A stretch of 64,000 nucleotides of DNA from JBFWRK01 sp050248955 (GCA_050248955.1 JBFWRK010000022.1:1-64000); one strand, 5' to 3'. Shown: positions 16,530 through 26,619, counted from the stretch's first letter. Translations and numbers: made by a program. Notes: a model not told the origin generated them from the sequence alone.

Positions 16530-17447
16530 ATGATCACGATTCCAGTGGGTCGCCGCGTCTTCGGGATGCAGCTGCCGATCCAGGCGCAGAGCACGTACTT
16601 CGTCGCGGAGTGGGAGCGCTCCGCCGGACCGGAGGAGATGGCGCGCATCGCCCGCACCGCCGACGAGCACGGCTGCTTCTACCTCGGCGTGTGCGACCAC
16701 GTGAGCCTGCCCGAAGCCGTCGCGGGGTCGATGGGGACGCACTGGGTCGATCCGGTCGCGACGCTGGCCTGGCTCGGCGCGGTGACCGAGCGCGTCGGGC
16801 TGCTGACGCACGTCTACGTGCTGCCCTATCGGCATCCGCTGATCGCGGCGAAGCAGTTCGCGACGATCGACCACCTCTCCGGCGGGCGGATGATCTGCGG
16901 GATCGGATCCGGCCACGTGGAAGCGGAGTTCGAGCACCTCGGGGTGGACTTCCACCACCGCGGTCGCGCGGTGGACGAGTCGATACCGGTCGTCGCGTCA
17001 GCCCTCGAGCACGAGTTCGTCGACGGGTTCGGAGCCCGGCCACGCCCGGTGCAGTCACCCCGACCGCCGATCTGGGTCGCCGGCTCGTCGCCCGCAGCGA
17101 TCCGACGCGCCGGTCGTCTCGGTGACGGCTGGTTGCCGCAGGGACCGTCGAACGCGGCGATGGTCGGGACCCTCCGAGCGGCCCGGGAGGAGGCGGGCCG
17201 TGCCGACCTGGCGATGGCGATCGGCCACATCACGCCGTTCCTCCACATCGGCTCGCCTTCGTGGGACGTCGGGAACGAGACGATCAGTGGCGCGCCGCAG
17301 GAGGTCGCGGAGCGCATCCTCGCCGGCACGGCCGAGGGCGTGAACCAGCTCCAGGTGCGCTTCAGAGCGCGGAGCTGTGACGAGCTGTGCGAGCAGATCG
17401 TTGCATTTGCAACCACCGTCATGCCGCTCGTCGAGGAGATCGGCTGA
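16530..17447 (+). CDS. LLM-class F420-dependent oxidoreductase
   Basis: A 305-residue luciferase-like TIM barrel. Typical elements are MQLPIQAQSTYFVAEWE, CDHVSLPE, RVGLLTHVYVLPYRHPLIAAKQFATIDHLS in overlapping pieces, GGRMICGIGSGHVEAEF and PPIWVAGSSPAAIRRAGRLGDGW. This points to a mycobacterial-type F420 enzyme rather than a flavin monooxygenase. I choose ATG 16530, preceded by a purine-rich GGGGGACGGG; GTG 16518 is possible. It is the first gene of a tight three-gene run and probably oxidises or reduces a lipid or xenobiotic intermediate. Confidence 0.87.
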   Translation: MITIPVGRRVFGMQLPIQAQSTYFVAEWERSAGPEEMARIARTADEHGCFYLGVCDHVSLPEAVAGSMGTHWVDPVATLAWLGAVTERVGLLTHVYVLPYRHPLIAAKQFATIDHLSGGRMICGIGSGHVEAEFEHLGVDFHHRGRAVDESIPVVASALEHEFVDGFGARPRPVQSPRPPIWVAGSSPAAIRRAGRLGDGWLPQGPSNAAMVGTLRAAREEAGRADLAMAIGHITPFLHIGSPSWDVGNETISGAPQEVAERILAGTAEGVNQLQVRFRARSCDELCEQIVAFATTVMPLVEEIG

Positions 17448-17451
17448 CCTG

Positions 17452-18573
17452 ATGCTCTCGAACCTGGACGACTTCCCGATCCACCAGATCGCCGAGCCGA
17501 TGCGTCACGCCGGCAGCAGCGACCGGAACTTCTACGATCGCTACTACTTCAACGGGTTCTCGCTCGACGGCAGCTGCATGTTCGTCGCCGGCCTCGGCGT
17601 GTACCCGAACCTCGGCGTGATGGACGCGTTCCTGCTCGTGATGTTCGAAGGGCAGCACCGCGTCGTGCGCGCGAGCCGCGCCCTCGACGGCGCCGACCGC
17701 CTCCGGCCGAGCGTCGGCCCGTTGCGCGTCGAGGTCGTGGAGCCGCTGCAGCAGATCCGCCTCGTCTGCGACGACAACGAGTGGGGCATCTCGATCGATG
17801 CCGTGTGGAACGGTGCCGTCCCGGCCCTCGAGGAGCCGCGGCACTACATCCGCGAGCACGGCCGGGTCATCTTCGACACCGTGCGCTTCGCCCAGACCGG
17901 TGACTGGACGGGTCGGCTGACGGTGCGGGGGTCCTCGTTCGAGCTGACCCCGCAGCACTGGTGGGGCACCCGCGACCGCTCGTGGGGCATCCGCCCGGTC
18001 GGTGAGTCGGAGCCACCCGGCATCCGCGCCGAGGAACCCTTCAGCTGGTTCTGGGTCTACACGCCGATCCGGTTTACGGACCACACGATCCTCGTCATGA
18101 TCCAGGAGCGGCGGGACGGCAGCCGGGTGCTCGAGGAGGCGATCCGGGTGTGGCCGGCATCGGCAGGCAGGCAGAACGACTGGCTAGGGCGGCCGTCGCA
18201 CGATCTCACGTTCGCGCCGGGCACGCGCCGAGCGACCGGCGGCGAGCTCCATCTCACCGAGCCCGATGGCGCGCCGTTCACGATCACCGTCGAGCCGTTG
18301 CTGCCCGTGCACGTCGGCATCGGCACGGGCTACGGCTACGACACCGACTGGCGTCACGGCATGTGGCAGGGGTCGTCGAAGGTGGAGGGCTTCGAGCTCG
18401 ACACGACGAAACCAGAGGGGGCCGGGCGCCTGTTCGGGATCGTCGACGCCTCGGCCCGGTTCAGCTACTGCGGCAACGTCGGCTACGGCCTGTTCGAGAC
18501 GATGGTGATCGGTCCGCACGACCAGTACGGGTTCACGGACCTGCTCGACGGCTACGTCGGAGCTGCTCGATGA
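17452..18573 (+). CDS. Hypothetical protein, AttH/CrtC-like beta-sandwich suspected
   Basis: No confident family. The 373 residues are rich in tryptophan, aromatic and beta-strand patterns, with paired motifs QHWWGTRDRSWGIRPVG and FSWFWVYTPIRF. That WGxRDxSWGxR signature resembles lipocalin-like AttH/CrtC proteins and is common in uncharacterised genes beside acyl-CoA ligases. There is no signal peptide or membrane helix. It begins five bases after the LLM gene and overlaps the next gene by four (ATGA), so it is translated with a lipid-activating ligase and may act on or carry the same substrate. Confidence 0.72.
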   Translation: MLSNLDDFPIHQIAEPMRHAGSSDRNFYDRYYFNGFSLDGSCMFVAGLGVYPNLGVMDAFLLVMFEGQHRVVRASRALDGADRLRPSVGPLRVEVVEPLQQIRLVCDDNEWGISIDAVWNGAVPALEEPRHYIREHGRVIFDTVRFAQTGDWTGRLTVRGSSFELTPQHWWGTRDRSWGIRPVGESEPPGIRAEEPFSWFWVYTPIRFTDHTILVMIQERRDGSRVLEEAIRVWPASAGRQNDWLGRPSHDLTFAPGTRRATGGELHLTEPDGAPFTITVEPLLPVHVGIGTGYGYDTDWRHGMWQGSSKVEGFELDTTKPEGAGRLFGIVDASARFSYCGNVGYGLFETMVIGPHDQYGFTDLLDGYVGAAR

Positions 18574-20156
18574 CGGCTCGCCACTTCCAGCTCGCGGACC
18601 TGTTCGAGATCGTCGCCGACGCGATCCCCGACAAGCCGGCGTTGATCACGGACGCAGCCGAGTTGACGTACGCGGAGCTCGACGAACGAGCGACACGGCT
18701 CGCACACCACCTCTCGAACGTCGGCATCGGCAAGGACGATCACGTCGCCGTGCACGCGACGAACTGCCCCGAATGGGTCGAGGCGTTCCTGGCGTGCTGC
18801 AAGATCAGCGCCGTCCCGATCAACGTCAACTACCGCTACGTGGAAGCCGAGCTGCGCTACCTCTACGACAACGCAGACTGCGTCGCCGTGATCGTCGCCC
18901 CCGAGTACGTGGGCGCTGTGGACGCGGTCCGTGACGCGCTGCCGGGCCTTCGCCACACCTTGGTCCTCGGCGACGAGTACGAAGCGGCGCTCGCCGCGGC
19001 ATCGCCGGTGCGCGACTTCGGGGAGCGCTCCGGCGACGACCACTACATCCTCTACACGGGCGGCACGACCGGGATGCCGAAGGGTGTCATCTGGCGACAC
19101 GAGGACATCTTCTTCGGCGCGATGAACTCCGGCCGCGGCGGCCGGCCGTGCGACCGCCCGGAGCAGCTCGGTGAGGAGGCGGCCGCCGCGCCCGGTCAGG
19201 CCCGGCTCGCCGCGCTCGGCCCGATGATGCACGGCGCAGGGCAGTGGCTGATGGGCAACGCGTTCTTCATGGGTGGCGCGCTCGTGCTGCACTGCGGGCA
19301 ACGGTTCGACCCGCACGCGATCCTCCGGCTGCTCGAGCGGACGAAGGCGAACTCGGTGGGCACGATCGGGGATGCGATGGCGCGGCCGCTCGCCGAAGCG
19401 CTCCTCGATCCGGCGTGCCCGCCCTACGACCTGTCGAACCTGTTCGCCATCGGCAACGGTGGTGCGCCACTGTCGGCCGGCGTCCGTGACCAGCTGAAGG
19501 CAGCGTTGCCGAACGTCGCCATCCTCGACAGCTTCGGCGCCTCCGAGACCGGTGCGACCGGGTCCATGGTGGATGGCGGGGAGCGCCTCGCCTCGCCGCG
19601 GTTCCGGGTCGGCGCGGACACCACGGTTCTCGATGACGACGGCAACGTGTGCGCCGTCGGCGAGGTCGGCCGGCTCGCGCGGAGCGGCCGGATCCCGCTC
19701 GGGTACTACAAGGACGAGCAGAAGACCGCGGCGACCTTCCCGACCTGGGGCGGCATGCGATGGGTGATCCCCGGTGACTTCGCCCGCATCGAGGACGACG
19801 GCACGATCAGCCTGCTCGGCCGCGGCTCGGTCTGCATCAACTCCGGCGGCGAGAAGATCTACCCGGAAGAGGTCGAGGCTGCGCTGAAGCAGCATCCTGC
19901 CGTGTTCGACGTCGTCGTGATCGGGACGCCGAACGAGCGCTGGGGCGAGCAGGTGACGGCGATCGTGCAGCTGCGCGACGACGTCGCGGTGCCCAGCACG
20001 GCTGAGCTGGCGGCGCACGCGCGCACGTTGGTCGCCGACTACAAGGTGCCGAAGACGGTGCTCGTGGTCGAGTCCGTGCAGCGCACGCCGGTCGGCAAGG
20101 CCGACTACCAGTGGGCGAAGCGGACGGCGCTCGACCTGCTGGCGATCACGTCGTGA
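18570..20156 (+). CDS. Acyl-CoA synthetase (FadD-type AMP ligase)
   Basis: A 528-residue ANL-superfamily enzyme. The P-loop-like motif is YTGGTTGMPKGVIWRHED, followed by DSFGASETGATG, GYYKDEQKTAATF, the hinge aspartate region PGDFARIEDDG, and the C-terminal catalytic lysine in RTPVGKADYQWAK. It activates a carboxylate as an adenylate and transfers it to CoA. Its start overlaps the preceding gene by four bases. The context of LLM, P450 and sulfatase genes suggests a sterol- or terpenoid-like acid rather than a bulk fatty acid. The 3' end overlaps the convergent hydrolase by 11 bases. Confidence 0.9.
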   Translation: MTARHFQLADLFEIVADAIPDKPALITDAAELTYAELDERATRLAHHLSNVGIGKDDHVAVHATNCPEWVEAFLACCKISAVPINVNYRYVEAELRYLYDNADCVAVIVAPEYVGAVDAVRDALPGLRHTLVLGDEYEAALAAASPVRDFGERSGDDHYILYTGGTTGMPKGVIWRHEDIFFGAMNSGRGGRPCDRPEQLGEEAAAAPGQARLAALGPMMHGAGQWLMGNAFFMGGALVLHCGQRFDPHAILRLLERTKANSVGTIGDAMARPLAEALLDPACPPYDLSNLFAIGNGGAPLSAGVRDQLKAALPNVAILDSFGASETGATGSMVDGGERLASPRFRVGADTTVLDDDGNVCAVGEVGRLARSGRIPLGYYKDEQKTAATFPTWGGMRWVIPGDFARIEDDGTISLLGRGSVCINSGGEKIYPEEVEAALKQHPAVFDVVVIGTPNERWGEQVTAIVQLRDDVAVPSTAELAAHARTLVADYKVPKTVLVVESVQRTPVGKADYQWAKRTALDLLAITS

Positions 20157-21084
20157 CCGAGCCGCCTGCGTTCGAGCGCTGCGGCTCCACACCCTCGCTG
20201 ATGTCGGACGTCGCCGCGCGACCCGCGGTGCGAGCGATCTCCTCGACGATCTCGTCCCAACGGGGGAGCGGGAGGTCGTGGCCCATGTCCGGGTACATCA
20301 CGAGCCGGGCGCCGGGCACTGCTCGCGCCGTGGCGATGCCTCCCGACGGTGTCACGAGCGGGTCGACGAGACCGTGGATGACCAGGGTCGGGACCCTGAC
20401 CGAGCCGAGGCCGCGCGTGCGGTCCGGGCTCGCGTTGATCGCCATCGTCTGGCGCGCCGTACCGGCGGCGTCGTAGCTCCGCTGAAACGCTGCTGACAGG
20501 AGCTCGCGGGTAGCGGCGGGGTCGAAGTGCGGACCGGAGATCAGTTCGGCGACCTTGATGCCGTTGTCGATTGCCTCGTCCGGCTCGCGGGAGAGCAGCC
20601 GGGGCATCTTGCGCATGAGCGACATGCTGATCTTGCCGTGGCGGCGATCACCCGTGTTCGACATGATCGAGGTGAGGCTTGCGACTCGGTGGGGGTGGCG
20701 GATCGCCACGCTCTGGCTGATCATCCCGCCCATCGAGACGCCGACGACGTGCGCCCGGCGGATCTCGAGATGTTCGAGCAGGGAGGCTGCGTCGTCGGCC
20801 ATGTCGTCGAGCGTGTACGCGGCCTTCGCGAAGCGGCGGGAGACGACGCTGAGGACGACCTGCCGGCGAGACGGCGTGGGCGCGTCGATCTTCGTCGAGA
20901 GCCCGACGTCGCGGTTGTCGAAGCGGATCACACGGAAGCCGCGCTGCACGAGGAGCTCGACGAACGCGAGCGGCCACGCGGTGAGCTGTCCACCGAGCCC
21001 CATGACGAGCAGCAGGGGCTCGGCATCGGCATCGCCGTGGACCTCGTATTCGAGCGTGACGCCGTTGACGTTGGCTGCGGTCAT
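20146..21084 (-). CDS. Alpha/beta hydrolase
   Basis: A 312-residue serine hydrolase. The oxyanion region is LLLVMGLGGQLTAW. The nucleophile is in VVGVSMGGMISQ, an acidic residue lies in VIHGLVDPLV, and the late histidine is in YPDMGHDLPL. The organisation fits haloperoxidase or esterase-like enzymes of the large alpha/beta hydrolase family, so substrate cannot be assigned. I choose ATG 21084 (MTAANVNGVTLEYEVHGD); the longer frame to 21162 crosses the divergent gene's promoter. Confidence 0.87.
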   Translation of the reverse strand: MTAANVNGVTLEYEVHGDADAEPLLLVMGLGGQLTAWPLAFVELLVQRGFRVIRFDNRDVGLSTKIDAPTPSRRQVVLSVVSRRFAKAAYTLDDMADDAASLLEHLEIRRAHVVGVSMGGMISQSVAIRHPHRVASLTSIMSNTGDRRHGKISMSLMRKMPRLLSREPDEAIDNGIKVAELISGPHFDPAATRELLSAAFQRSYDAAGTARQTMAINASPDRTRGLGSVRVPTLVIHGLVDPLVTPSGGIATARAVPGARLVMYPDMGHDLPLPRWDEIVEEIARTAGRAATSDISEGVEPQRSNAGGSVTT

Positions 21085-21124
21085 GGTGTGCACCCTACGT
21101 ACCCGCGCGTGCAAAGGTCGCCCG

Positions 21125-21859
21125 ATGACCACCGAACCGTCACCCTCGATCGGGCGCGACATCTCGGCGATCGGCCGATGCGCCCTGGTCGGTGCAGGCC
21201 GCCTCGGCAGCGCGCTCGCGGCGGCGCTCCCCGGTGTCGAGGGGCCGTTCGGGCGTGGCTTCGACGGCGCCGGTTACGACGTCCTCTTGCTGACCGTTTC
21301 CGACTCGGAGATCGCGGCCGCCGCAGCGGCGATCGCACCGGGACGGCTCGTCGGTCACTGCGCCGGCGCCATCGGCCTTGCGGTGCTCGCGCCCCACGAG
21401 GCGTTCGGGCTCCATCCACTCATGACCGTCACTCGGGACGGTGCCGTCTTCGCCGGTGCCGGCGCAGCGGTCGCTGGGAGCACGCCGCGCGCCCTCGAGG
21501 TCGCGCGTGCGCTCGCTCGTCTGCTCGAGATGCAGGCGGTCGAGATCCGGGACGACGACCGTGCTGCCTACCATGCCGCCGCGTCGATCGCGTCCAACTT
21601 CCTCGTCACGCTCGAGGATGCCGCCGAGGTGCTGCTGCGGACCACGGGGGCGCCGCGGGCGATCCTCGTTCCACTCGTGCGTGCCACGCTCGAGAACTGG
21701 GCGAAGCTCGGCGGCCGCGACGCCCTGACCGGACCGATCGCACGCGGGGACGAGGCGACGGTGCGCCGCCAGCGAGCCGCTGTCGCCGATCGCACGCCCG
21801 ACCTGCTCGACCTGTTCGACGCGCTGGCCGAACGGACCCGAGCGTTGGCCGCTCGCTGA
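21125..21859 (+). CDS. DUF2520 Rossmann-fold protein
   Basis: A 244-residue protein. An NADP-type dinucleotide-binding motif, ALVGAGRLGSALAAAL, sits near residues 19-34 and is followed by LLLTVSDSEIAAAAAAI. The C-terminal helical DUF2520 domain has HEAFGLHPLMTV and YHAAASIASNFLV. Proteins of this type resemble the F420-dependent NADP oxidoreductase/pyrroline-carboxylate reductase fold and often neighbour pantothenate genes, which are absent here. The start lies 40 bases from the divergent hydrolase start. The reaction is unknown. Confidence 0.85.
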   Translation: MTTEPSPSIGRDISAIGRCALVGAGRLGSALAAALPGVEGPFGRGFDGAGYDVLLLTVSDSEIAAAAAAIAPGRLVGHCAGAIGLAVLAPHEAFGLHPLMTVTRDGAVFAGAGAAVAGSTPRALEVARALARLLEMQAVEIRDDDRAAYHAAASIASNFLVTLEDAAEVLLRTTGAPRAILVPLVRATLENWAKLGGRDALTGPIARGDEATVRRQRAAVADRTPDLLDLFDALAERTRALAAR

Positions 21860-21869
21860 GATCGGTGGG

Positions 21870-22622
21870 TCAGACGCTCGTGGCGCAGAAGGTGTCGCCC
21901 TGGGGGAGCGACGCCTCGGTGTTCGGCTCGGTCTCGCCATAGAGCGCGGTGAGCATGCCCTTGACCATGCCGCGATCCACTGCGCAGATCACCGGGTGCT
22001 CGATCGCGACATCGCCGAACGGGCAGTGGTTGTTCACGATCCGCAGCTGGTTGTTGCGGCTCTCGGTGTGCGCCGCGAACCCATGTGCCGTGAGCGCGTC
22101 GGCGACGGCGTGCAGCGCGGTGCGCAACGATCGCTGGCTCGCGGCGACATCGGGACTGCCGAGACCCGCTGCCATCGCCCGGCCGTACTCGACGCCGACC
22201 TGCTCGGCCATCGCCTCGGCGACAGGAGTGGGGAGCGCAGCGAGCGCCTTGCCGAGCAGCGCCAGCACGAGGTCGTCGGTGCGCACGCCGACGTCGAGTT
22301 GAACCTGCTCCGCGACGGCGCGGTAGTGCTTCGACGGGCGACCGGCTCCGGCGCCCTCGGAGCGTTCGACCGCGACTTCGAGGTAGCCGCCGGCGGCGAG
22401 CTTGTCGAGGTGGTGCCGGGCGACGTTCGGGTGCAGCCCGAACCGTTCGGCGACCTGCCCGGCGGTGATGCCCTGCGTGCTGTCGTGGGCGAGGTGGTCG
22501 TGGGCGAACAGGTAGATCTGGCGCCGGGTCGGATCTCCGAACGCGGACGTGATCGCCGAGACCGTGGCCGAGAACGCGCCGGGCGTCAGCACCGACGGCT
22601 GGCTGGGTGAGGTCGCGGGCAC
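21870..22622 (-). CDS. SufR-like winged-helix regulator with cysteine-rich C-terminus
   Basis: A 250-residue regulator. The helix-turn-helix lies at about 52-82 (TAGQVAERFGLHPNVARHHLDKL) and a central effector domain follows. The C-terminus has Cys200 and Cys213 in HCPFGDVAIEHPVICAVD and Cys246 near the end. The CX12C spacing of the first pair matches what I recall for SufR-type iron-sulfur sensing repressors; the other classical cysteine positions are not all conserved. It is divergent from mrp, an iron-sulfur carrier, which supports control of Fe-S biogenesis. The start is GTG. Confidence 0.75.
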   Translation of the reverse strand: MPATSPSQPSVLTPGAFSATVSAITSAFGDPTRRQIYLFAHDHLAHDSTQGITAGQVAERFGLHPNVARHHLDKLAAGGYLEVAVERSEGAGAGRPSKHYRAVAEQVQLDVGVRTDDLVLALLGKALAALPTPVAEAMAEQVGVEYGRAMAAGLGSPDVAASQRSLRTALHAVADALTAHGFAAHTESRNNQLRIVNNHCPFGDVAIEHPVICAVDRGMVKGMLTALYGETEPNTEASLPQGDTFCATSV

Positions 22623-22635
22623 GCCGGTATTCTAC

Positions 22636-22647
22636 CTATGTACGTAG
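22636..22647. promoter_or_regulatory. Near-palindromic operator between sufR-like gene and mrp
   Basis: CTATGTACGTAG is a 12-base near-palindrome (10 positions match) centred on GTAC, 14 bases upstream of the regulator's start and about 40 upstream of mrp. It sits in the only non-coding stretch between the divergent genes and is the natural operator candidate. Binding is inferred. Confidence 0.5.
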
Positions 22648-22685
22648 TGGTAATTCACTCCCCGCCAGTCGCAGAGGACCGCCCC

Positions 22686-23831
<1,146 letters not shown>

Positions 23832-23939
23832 CTGCGTCTCCCTCGTTCGCTCGCTGCGCTCGCTCCACTCGGTCGAATCGCTTTCGAGCGGCCTGCGGCC
23901 GCGCCCAATCGCTGGTGGGCTCGCGGCAAGCCGCTCGCC

Positions 23940-24165
23940 CACGGCGGGCGAGAGATCGCGGAGCGCCCCCCTCGCACTCCCCCCACCACGGCGGGCGAGG
24001 GATCGCGGAGCGCCCCCCTCGCACTCCCCCCACCACGGCGGGCGAGGGATCGCGGAGCGCCCCCCTCACACTCCCCCCACCACGGCGGGCGGGCATCGCG
24101 GAGCGGCCCCCACACTGCCCCCAGGGCAGGCGGATCGCGGAGCGGCCCCCTCGCACTCGCCCCTC
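23940..24165. repeat. 47-bp tandem repeat, about 4.8 units
   Basis: Units start at 23940, 23987, 24034 and 24081, each 47 bp and nearly identical for the first three. A shortened, diverged unit follows from about 24125. Each contains GATCGCGGAGCG followed by a C-rich run and CACTCCCCCCACCA. It fills the gap between mrp and the DUF3107 gene. The period is not a multiple of three and open frames through it are incidental. The sequence before it (23832-23939) holds no gene. Confidence 0.9.
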
Positions 24166-24217
24166 GGCCCGTAGAGTGGGTCACGCCCGCCAGAGAGCCA
24201 GCGCAGGAGATCGACAC

Positions 24218-24448
24218 GTGGACGTTCGTATCGGAGTGACCCAGGCCCCTCGGGAGCTGAGCGTCGAAGTGCCTGACGACGAGCGCGACGAGATCACGTC
24301 GCAGATCGATGCTGCGCTCGCCGGCAAGGTCGACGTGCTGTGGGTCGTCGACAAGAAGGGCCGGCGAGTGGGCGTCCCCGCGTCGAAGATCGCGTACGTC
24401 GAGGTCGGCACGCCCGACGGCGATCGTCGCATCGGCTTCGGTGGCTGA
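24218..24448 (+). CDS. DUF3107 protein
   Basis: A 76-residue protein conserved across actinobacteria (for example the small mycobacterial TB9.4 family). It reads MDVRIGVTQAPRELSVEVPDD and ends YVEVGTPDGDRRIGFGG, with a central WVVDKKGRRVGVPASKIAY. Structure and function are not established to my knowledge. The GTG start at 24218 has AGGAGA at a good distance; the longer open frame upstream merely reads through the tandem repeat. It is followed nine bases later by the ArsA-type ATPase pair and probably shares their transcript. Confidence 0.87.
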   Translation: MDVRIGVTQAPRELSVEVPDDERDEITSQIDAALAGKVDVLWVVDKKGRRVGVPASKIAYVEVGTPDGDRRIGFGG

Positions 24449-24457
24449 ACGCAGCCG

Positions 24458-25408
24458 ATGAGCGTCCCGCGGTCGCTGCTCGACCGGCGGCTGCTCTTCG
24501 TCACCGGCAAGGGCGGTGTCGGGAAGACCACGATCGCGGCGTCATTGGCGCGCCTCGCCGCCCGCGACGGGCGGCGCGTGCTCGTCTGCGAGATGGACGC
24601 CAAGGGTTCGCTCGCCGCCGCCTACGAGGCCGGAGCGTTCGCGTTCAAGCCGCGCGAGGTCGAGCCCGGGCTGTTCGGCATGTCGATGAACACCGAGGAC
24701 TCACTGCGCGAGTACCTGCGCCTGTTCGTCAAGATCCCGCTGGTGTCCCGCATCGGTCCCCTGGCGCGCATGTTCGACTTCGTCGCCGACGCCGCACCGG
24801 GCGTCAAGGAGATCCTCGCGATCGGCAAGCTCTGCTACGAGGTCCGCGAGCGGCACTACGACCTCGTCGTCGTCGATGCCGAGGCGAGCGGGCACATCGT
24901 GGGCCAGATCAACGCCCCGAGCGCGATCAACGAGCTCGTCCACGTCGGCTTGGTACGTGAGCAGACGGGATGGATGCTCGACCTCCTGCAGGACCCGGCG
25001 ACGACCGGGCTCGTCGTCGTCACCACGCCCGAGGAGATGCCGGTCACGGAGACGATCGAGCTCATCGGGCGGGTGCAGAGCGAGACCGAGGTCGATGTCG
25101 CCGCGGTGATCGCCAATCGCGTCCTCCCCGAGCCGTTCGGTCACGGCGAGGAGGAGGTCTTCGAGCGCATCGACGAGCTCGGTCGCGCCCTGCTCGTCGA
25201 GCGCATCGGCGCCGGTGTCGCGACCGTGCTCGACTCGGCTCGCCTCGCGGTGCGGCTCCGCCGGACCGGGGCCGACCATCTGGCGCGGTTGCGGGAGGGT
25301 TTGCCAGAGGACCTGCCCGTCCTGTACCTGCCCGAGCTGTTCGCCCGATCCGGCGGGCGGCGGGCCGTGGAGCTGATGGCGACCGCACTGGCCGAGGAGC
25401 TGAGCTGA
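24458..25408 (+). CDS. ArsA/GET3-family ATPase, first of a pair (BagA-like)
   Basis: A 316-residue soluble ATPase with the deviant P-loop FVTGKGGVGKTTIAASLARL near 14-33, switch I EMDAKGSLAAAY and switch II DLVVVDAEASGHIVGQ. It lacks the C-terminal tail-anchor-binding and arsenite-binding regions of true GET3/ArsA. In mycobacteria a similar adjacent pair (Rv3679-Rv3680, BagAB) forms a complex linked to tolerance of glycerol and nitric oxide stress. It is coupled by one base (TGATG) to its partner, so a heteromer is likely. Confidence 0.87.
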   Translation: MSVPRSLLDRRLLFVTGKGGVGKTTIAASLARLAARDGRRVLVCEMDAKGSLAAAYEAGAFAFKPREVEPGLFGMSMNTEDSLREYLRLFVKIPLVSRIGPLARMFDFVADAAPGVKEILAIGKLCYEVRERHYDLVVVDAEASGHIVGQINAPSAINELVHVGLVREQTGWMLDLLQDPATTGLVVVTTPEEMPVTETIELIGRVQSETEVDVAAVIANRVLPEPFGHGEEEVFERIDELGRALLVERIGAGVATVLDSARLAVRLRRTGADHLARLREGLPEDLPVLYLPELFARSGGRRAVELMATALAEELS

Positions 25409-26589
25409 TGGCCGGCCGGCGCGCGGCACCCGTGGAACCAGGGCTCGAAGAGCTCCTCGCGGCGAAGGAGATGATCATCGTCTGCGGGACCGGGGGCGTC
25501 GGCAAGACGACCACCGCGGCAGCGCTCGGTGCGTTGGCCGCGGCCCGCCTCGGCGGTCGGGTGCTCGTCCTCACCGTCGACCCGGCTCGCCGGCTTGCCT
25601 CGGCGATGGGCATCGAAGCGCTCTCGCACGAGGTGGTGCAGGTCCCGCTCGACGTGTTCTCGGACGCCGGCGTTCGGCCGCGGGGTGAGCTGTGGGCGGC
25701 GATGCTCGACACGAAGTCGAGCTGGGACGACCTGATCCGACGGCACGCCCCGGACGCGAAGGTGCGCGAGACCGTGCTCGCCAACCCGCTGTACCAGAAC
25801 ATCACCGGCCGGTTCGTCCACAGTCACGACTACATCGCGATGGAGAAGCTCCACGAGCTCCACGCATCGGGGCGCTACGACCTCGTGATCATCGACACCC
25901 CGCCGTCGCGCAACGCGCTCGACTTCCTCGACGCACCGGCGCGGATGGCCGACTTCTTCGGCAGCCGCCTGCTGCGCTGGCTCACCGTGCCGTACCGCTC
26001 GCGCTTCTTCGCGGCCGCCTCGAAACCCTTCTACCAGGTCGCCGATCGGGTGCTCGGTTCCCGATTCCTGCAGGACATCGCCGAGTTCTTCCTGCTCTTC
26101 CAGTCGATGGAGGCCGGGTTCGTGACCCGCGCTCGGGAGGTCGAGTCGCTGCTCACCGATCCCCGGACGAGCTTCTGCGTCGTCACGACGCTCGAGGCGT
26201 CGCCGCTCGTCGAGACGAGGTTCTTCGCCGACGCGCTGCACGAGCGCTCGCTGCACCTCGGCGCCGTGATCGTGAACAAGGTGCTGCCGGCCGGTCTGCG
26301 CGAGCCCAGAGCGGCGAAGGCGGCCGGCAAGCTGCGACGTGAGGCGTCCGCGCGGGCCGCCGAGCTCGAACCGGTGGTCGGCCGCGACCGCATCGCCATC
26401 GAGGGCGTGCTCGTCGAGGTCGCGAACCGCTTCGACGACGTGGCGGTCGTGGCCAAGCGCGAAGCCGAGCGCCTCACCGAGCTCGCCGGGCTGGCGCCGA
26501 CGATGGCGATCGTCCCCGCGCTCGACTCGGACATCCACGACCTCGAAGGGCTGCTCAGGCTCGGTAGCTACCTCTGGCGACGCACATGA
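25408..26589 (+). CDS. ArsA/GET3-family ATPase, second of a pair (BagB-like)
   Basis: A 393-residue paralogue of the preceding gene. P-loop IVCGTGGVGKTTTAAALGAL is near 26-45, followed by LTVDPARRLASAMG and switch II DLVIIDTPPSRNALDFLDAP. It is longer in the helical middle (about 180-230, FFGSRLLRWLTVPYRSRFF), where GET3-like proteins bind clients. Its start codon overlaps the previous stop. A PdtaS-like kinase follows 30 bases later. Client and pathway are unknown; envelope or redox stress is suggested by the mycobacterial pair. Confidence 0.87.
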   Translation: MAGRRAAPVEPGLEELLAAKEMIIVCGTGGVGKTTTAAALGALAAARLGGRVLVLTVDPARRLASAMGIEALSHEVVQVPLDVFSDAGVRPRGELWAAMLDTKSSWDDLIRRHAPDAKVRETVLANPLYQNITGRFVHSHDYIAMEKLHELHASGRYDLVIIDTPPSRNALDFLDAPARMADFFGSRLLRWLTVPYRSRFFAAASKPFYQVADRVLGSRFLQDIAEFFLLFQSMEAGFVTRAREVESLLTDPRTSFCVVTTLEASPLVETRFFADALHERSLHLGAVIVNKVLPAGLREPRAAKAAGKLRREASARAAELEPVVGRDRIAIEGVLVEVANRFDDVAVVAKREAERLTELAGLAPTMAIVPALDSDIHDLEGLLRLGSYLWRRT

Positions 26590-26619
26590 TCGGGCAGACT
26601 GGGCGGCGGAGGAGAACAC

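Noticed and set aside
17452..18573. Assignment of the coupled unknown protein as a true carotenoid hydratase (CrtC)
   Set aside because: Only a loose WGxRDxSWG resemblance is visible and no carotenoid genes are nearby, so it is left as hypothetical.
23940..24165. Possible CRISPR array
   Set aside because: Units are contiguous 47-bp repeats without variable spacers and no cas genes are present.
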